From: JBIKLM01 sp044375105
GTDB lineage: Bacteria > Planctomycetota > UBA1135 > GCA-002686595
Direction: 5' to 3'
Length of the DNA stretch: 11,914 bases
Assembly (NCBI GenBank): GCA_044375105.1
Contig: JBILNK010000134.1
Location: 1-11,914, forward strand
Below the pieces are notes generated by a model. That model searched no databases, was not told the origin of the DNA, and was given only the letters and a program-made list of their open reading frames with translations. The first letter of the stretch is position 1. Each line of letters opens with the position of its first letter. This document shows, one piece after another, positions 1 through 5,357 of this stretch. A program made the translations under genes and the position numbers.

Positions 1-642
1 CTGTTCTGTCTGCCGGACAACGATTTCGAGGACCTGGTGGAGCGGGACCCAGGGCGCTATCGGCCTTACCTGCGCCCGGACGGCGAAGGCGGCTACCGGG
101 TCGTCTATCCGGTCGACTTCGAGGCCCGTCAGCGCGCCCGGCCACCCTCCTGGACCAAGCGCCTGCGGCTCGCGGCGCGCAACCACAGCCGCTTCCTGAA
201 CGCCCTGGGCCAGGTGCGCCTGGAGCACGTCTTCCCGAGCCTGCAGGGCGCGGATCCCTCCTACGACCGCTTCGATCCGGGCCTGGGCGAGCAGCTGCTG
301 CATTGTTACGGCCGGCTGGTGGCCGCCGCGGCGCCGCGGCCCGTGTGGGTCTTCGTGATCCCGCGGCGCGCCGATCTGCTGGCCAGCGCGCGCGGCCGGC
401 TCGAGGGTCGGGCCCCGGCCCTGCTGCGGGCCTAGGCCGAGGGCCAGCCGCGCGTGCAGGTGGTCGACCTGCTGCCCTTGTTCGAGCGCGAGCTCGAGCA
501 GCGCGAGCTCTCGCCCGAGAGCCTGTTCCTGCCCAACGACGGCCACTGGTCGCCCTTCGGCAACCGCCTGGCGGCCCAGCTGGTGATGGAAGCCACCGGC
601 GCAGCTCCGGCCCCAGAGCCACCCCGCGAGGAGCCCCGATGA
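1..642 (+). pseudogene. SGNH/AlgJ-AlgX-like hydrolase, 5'-truncated by window edge and interrupted by an in-frame TAG
   Basis: Frame 1 is open from the window edge to a TAG at 433-435, then stays open in the same frame to TGA at 640-642. The visible part is 213 codons. The N-terminal stretch (PDNDF, then RPYL) resembles the middle of SGNH/GDSL hydrolases linked to polysaccharide O-acetylation. The region after the TAG carries NDGHWSPFGN, which matches the Asp-x-x-His catalytic block of the AlgJ/AlgX and DHHW-type families. Codon use and reading frame look coding on both sides of the TAG, so one base change (for example CAG or GAG to TAG) would explain it. A product stopping at the TAG would lack the catalytic Asp/His block. 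A restart at GTG 454 would give only a 62-residue fragment. Alternatives are a sequencing error or amber readthrough. The family call is fairly secure; the exact role (acetyl transfer to an exopolysaccharide) is inferred from family and neighbour. Confidence 0.72.
628..633 (+). promoter_or_regulatory. Shine-Dalgarno site of the DUF5989 gene
   Basis: GAGGAG lies 5 bases before ATG 639 and inside the end of the hydrolase gene, so this gene is probably translationally coupled to it. It is one of only two strong Shine-Dalgarno sequences seen in the window. Confidence 0.65.
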
Positions 643-890
643 AGCCCGAATCCGATCCGATCCCGCGCTCCCCGGCCGCCCCGACGGGCTCCGAGGCCTC
701 GGCCGCCGGGCTCGACGGCGGGGCACGCCCGGCCACCGCCTGGCGCGACTGGCCGGCCCAGTTCCTGGCCTTCCTACGCGACGAACCGCTGTGGCTGTGG
801 CTGCCCCTGGCCCTGGTCACGACCCTGCTGATCGTGCTGATCCTGTTCGGCCCGGGACCGGACGCGAGCTTCCAGTACGCCCTGTTTTGA
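639..890 (+). CDS. DUF5989-type small membrane protein
   Basis: The product is 83 residues long. Its ATG overlaps the upstream stop as ATGA, and a clear Shine-Dalgarno GAGGAG at 628-633 sits 5 bases before it. Residues 1-38 are Pro/Ala/Gly-rich and probably disordered. Residues 42-83 match my recollection of the DUF5989 pattern: FLAFLRDEPLW, then one membrane helix at about 51-70, then a short tail ending FQYALF, where the family usually ends in a similar aromatic-Leu-Phe motif. DUF5989 proteins are about 50 residues long and often lie beside SGNH hydrolases, SxtJ-like proteins and carbamoyltransferases in surface-polymer loci. This copy has an unusually long N-terminus. The function is unknown; a small membrane partner of the neighbouring hydrolase is an inference from gene order. 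Confidence 0.8.
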   Translation: MKPESDPIPRSPAAPTGSEASAAGLDGGARPATAWRDWPAQFLAFLRDEPLWLWLPLALVTTLLIVLILFGPGPDASFQYALF

Positions 891-986
891 GCCGACGCGG
901 CGGGATCGAATCGCCGGCGCCGAATCACCTGGCCCGGGGAACGCGCGCCGCGGGCCGGACGCGGGGCTGTGGACGGCCCCGGCGGT

Positions 987-992
987 TACCTT
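987..992 (+). promoter_or_regulatory. Possible -10 element (TACCTT) for a leaderless cysQ transcript
   Basis: TACCTT fits the TANNNT pattern and lies 6 bases before ATG 999, the spacing expected when transcription starts at or next to the start codon. No convincing -35 element is visible upstream. The call rests on position and a weak motif only. Confidence 0.2.
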
Positions 993-998
993 GGGGGC

Positions 999-1835
999 AT
1001 GACCGCCGCCCCCGACCTCGAGCAGCTCGAAGCCGACCTCCAGTTCGCGCGCCAGATCGCCAGCCGCGCCGGAGAACGCGCGATCCAGCTGCGCGAACTC
1101 GGCCGCTGGACCGATCCCGTGGTGCTCGGCGACGTCGCCGACCACGCCGCCGATGGCCTGCTGCAGGGCTACCTGCGCGGCCGGTATCCGCAGGACGGCA
1201 TCCTCTCCGAGGAGACCGCCGACTCGCCCGAGCGGCTCTCGAAGCAGCGCGTGTGGATCGTCGATCCCCTCGACGGCACCAAGGAGTACCGCACCGGCCG
1301 CGAGGACTGGGCCGTGCATGTGGCCCTGTGCATCGATGGCCGGCCGGCGCTCGGCGCGGTGGCCCTGCCGACCCTGGGCTGGACCCTGTGGGGCCTGTGC
1401 TGGCCGGGCCACGAGCGGGTCGGCGTCGACAGCCTCAACGAAGCGCGGCCGACCCTGGTGACCGGCCACCTGCCCGGGCCGGCGCGACCGCGCGCGGTCT
1501 GCTCGCGCAGCCACACGCCGGCCTGGGTCGAGCGCTTCGCACAGGCCATCCAGGGCAGTCTGGTGCCCTGCGGCTCGGTGGGCTTCAAGCTGAGCCGCTT
1601 GCTGCTCGGCGAAGCGGACGTCTACGCCCACAAACGCGGTCTCAAGGAATGGGACACCTGCGCGCCGGAATGCGTGGCGCGTGCGGCGCGCTGGCACGTC
1701 TCGCGCCTCGACGGCAGCACGCAGCTCTACAACCGCCCCGACCCGCGCAACGACGAGCTGTTCATCGCCCGCCCCGCGGACGCCGAGCGCCTGCGCCGCG
1801 CCGCGATCGATGCCGGCGCCCTGGCCGGCGCCTGA
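999..1835 (+). CDS. cysQ: 3'(2'),5'-bisphosphate nucleotidase (CysQ-like, inositol monophosphatase family)
   Basis: The product is 278 residues and should hydrolyse PAP to AMP, clearing the by-product of PAPS-dependent reactions. Metal-binding motifs of the Mg-dependent, Li-sensitive phosphatase family are present in order: SEETAD at 70-75 (Glu71, Glu72), WIVDPLDGTKEY at 86-97 (Asp89, Asp92) and EWDTCAPE at 217-224 (Asp219). The stretch GREDWAVHVAL at 100-110 resembles the actinobacterial type of CysQ. Length is normal for the family. ATG 999 is chosen because the protein lines up from there. An in-frame GTG at 969 would add 10 residues. No Shine-Dalgarno is visible and a -10-like TACCTT ends 6 bases before the ATG. 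A general inositol-phosphate phosphatase is the alternative. cysC lies about 6 kb away on the other strand. Confidence 0.85.
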   Translation: MTAAPDLEQLEADLQFARQIASRAGERAIQLRELGRWTDPVVLGDVADHAADGLLQGYLRGRYPQDGILSEETADSPERLSKQRVWIVDPLDGTKEYRTGREDWAVHVALCIDGRPALGAVALPTLGWTLWGLCWPGHERVGVDSLNEARPTLVTGHLPGPARPRAVCSRSHTPAWVERFAQAIQGSLVPCGSVGFKLSRLLLGEADVYAHKRGLKEWDTCAPECVARAARWHVSRLDGSTQLYNRPDPRNDELFIARPADAERLRRAAIDAGALAGA

Positions 1836-1842
1836 ACAGCGC

Positions 1843-1911
1843 GGATTCGGGCCCTGCGCGGGCGCTGCCCGCGCTGCTCGACGCAGCGATCCCGGGCAGC
1901 GGCCCGAATCC
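1843..1911 (+). terminator. Nested long hairpin after cysQ (probable terminator)
   Basis: A perfect 11-bp outer stem (GGATTCGGGCC at 1843-1853, its complement at 1901-1911) encloses a second 7-bp stem (1864-1870 with 1894-1900) and an inner 6-bp stem (1872-1877 with 1883-1888). An alternative inner hairpin pairs 1856-1863 with 1867-1874. It begins 7 bases after the cysQ stop. There is no T-tract, as is common in very GC-rich genomes, so termination is inferred from position and structure. Confidence 0.55.
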
Positions 1912-1964
1912 CTGCGGCCGCCCGAGTTCGCTCCGGATTCCGCGCCTCCCGCGCAGCCTGTTCA

Positions 1965-1993
1965 ACCGGGGGCGAGCGCAGCGGCGCCCCGGT
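1965..1993 (-). terminator. Hairpin overlapping the stop of the membrane-protein gene
   Basis: ACCGGGG at 1965-1971 pairs with CCCCGGT at 1987-1993. Two more base pairs follow past a single-base bulge, around a 10-base loop. On the minus strand the stem begins at the stop codon of the membrane-protein gene and would end its transcript. No T-tract follows. Confidence 0.5.
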
Positions 1994-2853
1994 CAGATCT
2001 GAATCTTGAGCGGCTTGAGCGCCAGGAAGCCGAAGGCCATCGAGGCCAACAGGAAGGTCAGCAGGACGCCCAGGGGTCCATCCAGCATCCAGCGCAGCTC
2101 GCGGTTGGGGTAGGCGAACTGGATGCGCTCGAAGGGGCCGCCCGACAGGCTGGGTTCGGCCGGATAGAGCAGGTTCTGGTACCAACGCGCGTCGCGCTCG
2201 GGGCTCATCAGACCCGCCGGCGCCTCCGCCCCGCTGACGATCTGCTTGGTCGCGCTGCTGCCGTCGCCGAGGCGCAGACGCAGCTCGCCGGAGCCCGCCG
2301 CCGCCGCGCGCACTTCGAACCAGGCCTTGCGAGCGCTGCGGTTGGTCAGCAGCGGCTGGGTCTCGACCAGGTGCGCGGGCAGCTCGACCGACAGGCTGGC
2401 CAGCAGGTCCTCCCGTCCCGGCGCCAGCTGGACCTCGACGACCGTCGCGGCCCCGGGCAGCAGCAGCCGCCGCTCGGCGTCGAGCAGCGGCAGGGGCGCG
2501 AAGCCGAAACGGCACACGAGCTGGGCCGCGATGAAGGCGAAGGGCACCAAGAGCGGCAGGATCGGGCCGAAGTTGAGCGCCAGGTACTTGAGATTCAGCA
2601 GCAGCACGCGCCCGACCGCGGCGGAGACGATGCCGAGGTCGTGCTGGTAGATGCGGATCTCGATGATGCGCGCCTTGATCTGGTCCTTGGTGGACTTGAT
2701 CGCCGCCTGGGCCGAGATCTGCTTGAAGACCAGCAGCGCCAGCACGCCCAGGACCCCGCTGACCAGCACGAGCTGCAGCTCCGACGGCAGGAACGACAGG
2801 GGCGCCAGCGCCAGGTCGAACAGCCAGGTGAAGGCGCGGTTGATCGGATCCAC
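1993..2853 (-). CDS. Three-helix membrane protein with Oxa1/EMC3 (DUF106)-like layout and extracytoplasmic beta-rich insert
   Basis: The product is 286 residues from GTG 2853. Helix 1 is at about 26-43, followed by a charged helical segment rich in Lys/Glu/Ile (about 48-72). Helix 2 lies within 88-115, then a soluble, probably beta-rich domain of about 140 residues (117-255), then a final helix at about 258-277 and a short basic tail ending LKIQI. Helix, cytosolic coiled coil, helix, helix is the order in DUF106/EMC3 members of the Oxa1 insertase superfamily. Here the last two helices would be separated by an outside domain. I do not recognise a named family, so the resemblance is inference. 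An in-frame GTG at 2931 would add 26 Pro-rich residues, and these are the translation of C-runs. GTG 2853 is preferred because the C-rich leader then matches other starts in the window. The gene lies 136 bases after the RHH-like gene on the same strand. Confidence 0.7.
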   Translation of the reverse strand: MDPINRAFTWLFDLALAPLSFLPSELQLVLVSGVLGVLALLVFKQISAQAAIKSTKDQIKARIIEIRIYQHDLGIVSAAVGRVLLLNLKYLALNFGPILPLLVPFAFIAAQLVCRFGFAPLPLLDAERRLLLPGAATVVEVQLAPGREDLLASLSVELPAHLVETQPLLTNRSARKAWFEVRAAAAGSGELRLRLGDGSSATKQIVSGAEAPAGLMSPERDARWYQNLLYPAEPSLSGGPFERIQFAYPNRELRWMLDGPLGVLLTFLLASMAFGFLALKPLKIQI

Positions 2854-2892
2854 GGGGGGTCGAGGGGGGGCGGAAGGCGGGCGGGGGGGGGG
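2854..2892 (-). promoter_or_regulatory. C-tract leader / template-strand G-quadruplex motif
   Basis: The plus strand has G-runs at 2854-2859, 2864-2870, 2879-2881 and 2883-2892, so the minus-strand leader just before GTG 2853 is almost pure C. Of the 40 bases before the start, 31 are C and 5 are G in the sense direction. There is no Shine-Dalgarno. The effect on expression is unknown. Confidence 0.45.
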
Positions 2893-2956
2893 CTGCAGGG
2901 AGGCCGCGGGCACGCTGCACGGACTGCGCACGGGGCGCTGGGCCGTGTGCCGCGGG

Positions 2957-2998
2957 CCGGCTCAGGATCGCCGGCTCAAAATCGCCGGCTCAGGAGAT
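2957..2998 (-). repeat. 14-bp tandem repeat, three copies, overlapping a stop codon
   Basis: Units at 2957-2970, 2971-2984 and 2985-2998 all begin CCGGCTCA on the plus strand. They differ at only a few bases (GGATCG, AAATCG, GGAGAT). The third copy contains the TCA that is the stop of the RHH-like gene on the minus strand (2990-2992), so the repeats look like slippage copies of the gene's end spreading into the 3' untranslated region. Confidence 0.8.
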
Positions 2999-3187
2999 GT
3001 AGCCCAGACCCTTCAGCTTCTCGGTGATCTCGGCGTCGCTCTGGGCGCCTTCGAATTGGGCCAGCTCGCGCTCGAGGATGTGCACGATGAACTCCTCGTG
3101 GGAGGCGTAGCCGGCCACCTCGGCCACGCGCTTGACGCGGTCGAGCAGGTCCTTGTCGATCTTGATCTTGTTGCCGCCGCCGAACAT
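2990..3187 (-). CDS. Small ribbon-helix-helix-like protein with C-terminal LGYI motif
   Basis: The product is 65 residues from ATG 3187. A short basic strand (NKIKID, 6-11) is followed by helix A (about 12-26), a Gly turn, and helix B (SHEEFIVHILERELAQFE, 29-46). This is the strand-helix-helix order of MetJ/Arc-type DNA-binding dimers. Residues 47-65 form an acidic linker and the tail EKLKGLGYIS. An in-frame start further upstream (3241) would add 18 residues but crosses the G/C-run leader and has no better ribosome site. It lies 67 bases after the second phosphatase-family gene on the same strand, so it may regulate the cassette or act as a small adaptor. DNA binding is suggested by fold only. 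The tail resembles the end of the lipoprotein at 10455-10961. Confidence 0.75.
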   Translation of the reverse strand: MFGGGNKIKIDKDLLDRVKRVAEVAGYASHEEFIVHILERELAQFEGAQSDAEITEKLKGLGYIS

Positions 3188-3196
3188 GGAAGAGAT

Positions 3197-3227
3197 GGGT
3201 TGGGTGCCTTGGGGAGGGAGTCGGGGG
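3197..3227 (-). promoter_or_regulatory. C-tract leader / template-strand G-quadruplex motif before the RHH-like gene
   Basis: The plus strand has five G-runs of 3-5 bases at 3197, 3202, 3211, 3216 and 3223, with loops of 2, 6, 1 and 4 bases. This is a canonical G-quadruplex pattern. In the sense direction the 40 bases before ATG 3187 hold 24 C and only 3 G, and no Shine-Dalgarno. Confidence 0.5.
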
Positions 3228-3232
3228 AATGG

Positions 3233-3248
3233 CCCGCGCAAGCGCGGG
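3233..3248 (-). terminator. Short GC hairpin between the phosphatase-family gene and the RHH-like gene
   Basis: CCCGCGC at 3233-3239 pairs with GCGCGGG at 3242-3248. It lies 6 bases after the stop of the 3255-5357 gene on the minus strand. It may end or attenuate the transcript before the RHH-like gene. There is no T-tract. Confidence 0.4.
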
Positions 3249-3254
3249 TCGCGA

Positions 3255-5357
3255 TCAGCGGGCGGCCCCAGCGCGCTTGCTGAAGGGCCGTCCGACCATG
3301 CCCTCGGCGGGCGGCAGGCCGTAGAAGGCCAGCAGCTCGGCGGTGGCGTCGGTCAGATCCGGATCGGCGAGCTCGAGCGGCAGGGTGGTGAGCAGCGTGC
3401 CGGCGACCACCTCGGGATCCATCAGGTGGCTGCCGTTGAAGGTTCCGCCCAGGTTGTCCTGGACGACGTTCTTGGGGATGCGTCCGATCGCCGAGGCATC
3501 CGAATTGCCATAGCCCTGGTCGTAGCCGATCAGCAGATCCGGCGCCTCCGAGAGGCGCTCCGTGCCGCGCAGGGTCGTGGCGCTCGGGAAGGCCCGGCGC
3601 ACGGGCCGCCGGCCGGTCTGTGGGTCCACCCAGGCCTCCAACTTGGCGCGGATCTCCTCCAGCAGGGCCGGCGCCTCGGCGGGCTTGACGATGCCGGCCT
3701 CGACCACGTCCTTGGTGCGCGGGTCGTCGCCCTCGCGGCCCTCGAGGTTCAGGTACAGGGCGTTGAAGCCGATGCCGTAAGCGCGGGTCTTGCTCCAATC
3801 CACGGCGCGGTCGATGGTGCGCCGATCGCCGCTGGACACGAAACGCTCGACGGACTCGCGCTCCTGGCCGGGCTTCAGCACCAGATAGCCCTGCTCGAGC
3901 AGCCAGGTGTTGAGGGCGAACTCGCGATGGTAGGGCGCGAAGCCGTGGTCGCTGATCAGCATCAGCTCGTAGGGCTGGCCCGAGGCTTCCAGGCGCTCGC
4001 GCAGCCGCCCCAGCACCGGATCGATGCGCAGGTAGAGGTCTGCGACGATCTCGCGCCAGCGGCTGCCGGCCCGCTCGGTCCAGGGCGATGTGTCCCCTTC
4101 GGCCAGCTCGGCGGGAAAATCGGGATGCTCGGGGTCGCCGAAACGCCACAGCATGTGCGAGCCCAGATCGACCGACGAGAAGTAGAAGAACAAGAGCCCG
4201 CCTTCGGGCTTGCCCAGATAACGGTCGAGGGCGTGCTCGAGCATGCGCCGGCGTTCCTCGTGCACCAGGGTCACCTGGGCCAGGAATTCCTCGGGACCGA
4301 TCAGCAGGTCCTTGAGGGCGTTGACGTCCTCGGCCATGCCCTGGGTGTAGTAGGTGCCGATGGCGTCGGCCAGATCGGCCGAGGCCGAAACCGGCTCGGA
4401 GACCGGCGCCACCGGGAGGCGCGGGTCGATGTTGATCGGCGAAGCGTAGAGCTCGAAGCGCGGCGCCACGGAGCGCAGGTAGAAGCGCGCCACGCCCGAG
4501 ATCGAGTTCATGAAGCCGAGCTCGAAGCTGAATTCGGCGAAATCGCTCCACTGTCCGATCCGCAGCGGCAGGCGCCGCAGGCCGTTGTCCAGCACGGCGC
4601 CGCGGCCCGCGTCGTCGAGATAGATGGTCAGGGGCGCGCGCGTGCGCTGGCCGTCGGCCCCCGCTGGGCCCAGCATGTAGGTGCGGATGACCCCCTCGAG
4701 CACGATCAGGTCATCGATGACCTTGTCGCTGTGCACCTTGGCGCGCACGAACTGGTCGGTGGTGAACAGGGTGGCTTCGCCGTAGGCCGAATCGATCGCC
4801 GGCGTGAACATGTCCGAGAAGGACAGGCCCGAACTCGGCTCGACCGGAAAATTGCACGGCATGCGCCAGATGTCCGCAGGCACGCCGGCTTCGGCCAGGA
4901 CCTGCCAGAAGGGGAGCCCGCTGCGATTGCTGACCTCCGCGCCCGGGATCAGTCCGAACAGGGAGGCGGGCGTCGAACGGGTGGTCGAGCCCTTGGGCAG
5001 GCGCGTCTGTGGATCGCGGTGGATGAAGTCGTAGACCCCGTGGCCGCCGGGATCGCGCCCGGTGATGAAGTTGTTCCAGGCCACCGGGCTCTGGGGCGGG
5101 TTGCTGGTGCCGAGGGCCCGGATGCCGCCGGAGCGCTCGGCCAGCCAGCGGAAGTTGGCCGTGTGCTCGGGGTAGCGCTGCAGCACCTCGCCGAGCAGAT
5201 CGGGGTCGAGGCCGTCGACGCCGAGCACCACCAGGCGCGGGTGCAGCGGCGGCGGGTCCTGGGGAGCGGCCGCGATGGAGAGCGGCGCGCCGAACGCTGC
5301 CAGGCTGCCGAGGGCCCAGCCGGACCAGCCGGCGGCCGAGACGCGGAGGGCGCTCAC
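3255..5357 (-). CDS. Alkaline-phosphatase-superfamily (NPP-type) hydrolase, predicted exported
   Basis: The product is 700 residues. It starts at GTG 5357, overlapping the upstream TGA by 4 bp, with Shine-Dalgarno GGAGGTG 5 bases upstream. Residues 1-31 look like a Sec signal peptide ending in an Ala-rich cleavage site. The two-metal site of nucleotide pyrophosphatase/phosphodiesterases appears complete: Asp48 (GVDG), likely nucleophile Ser90 (SPVAW), Asp397 and His401 (DLGSH), Asp470-His471 (SDHGF) and His644 (GSH). It has one cysteine in 700 residues, which suits an oxidising compartment. It is clearly paralogous to the next gene: shared SPVAW, ISGVARFY, INIDP and SDHGF blocks in the same order. 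The substrate is unknown; phosphodiesters, phospholipid head groups and nucleotide sugars are possible. Expression is probably coupled to the upstream paralogue. Confidence 0.88.
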   Translation of the reverse strand: MSALRVSAAGWSGWALGSLAAFGAPLSIAAAPQDPPPLHPRLVVLGVDGLDPDLLGEVLQRYPEHTANFRWLAERSGGIRALGTSNPPQSPVAWNNFITGRDPGGHGVYDFIHRDPQTRLPKGSTTRSTPASLFGLIPGAEVSNRSGLPFWQVLAEAGVPADIWRMPCNFPVEPSSGLSFSDMFTPAIDSAYGEATLFTTDQFVRAKVHSDKVIDDLIVLEGVIRTYMLGPAGADGQRTRAPLTIYLDDAGRGAVLDNGLRRLPLRIGQWSDFAEFSFELGFMNSISGVARFYLRSVAPRFELYASPINIDPRLPVAPVSEPVSASADLADAIGTYYTQGMAEDVNALKDLLIGPEEFLAQVTLVHEERRRMLEHALDRYLGKPEGGLLFFYFSSVDLGSHMLWRFGDPEHPDFPAELAEGDTSPWTERAGSRWREIVADLYLRIDPVLGRLRERLEASGQPYELMLISDHGFAPYHREFALNTWLLEQGYLVLKPGQERESVERFVSSGDRRTIDRAVDWSKTRAYGIGFNALYLNLEGREGDDPRTKDVVEAGIVKPAEAPALLEEIRAKLEAWVDPQTGRRPVRRAFPSATTLRGTERLSEAPDLLIGYDQGYGNSDASAIGRIPKNVVQDNLGGTFNGSHLMDPEVVAGTLLTTLPLELADPDLTDATAELLAFYGLPPAEGMVGRPFSKRAGAAR

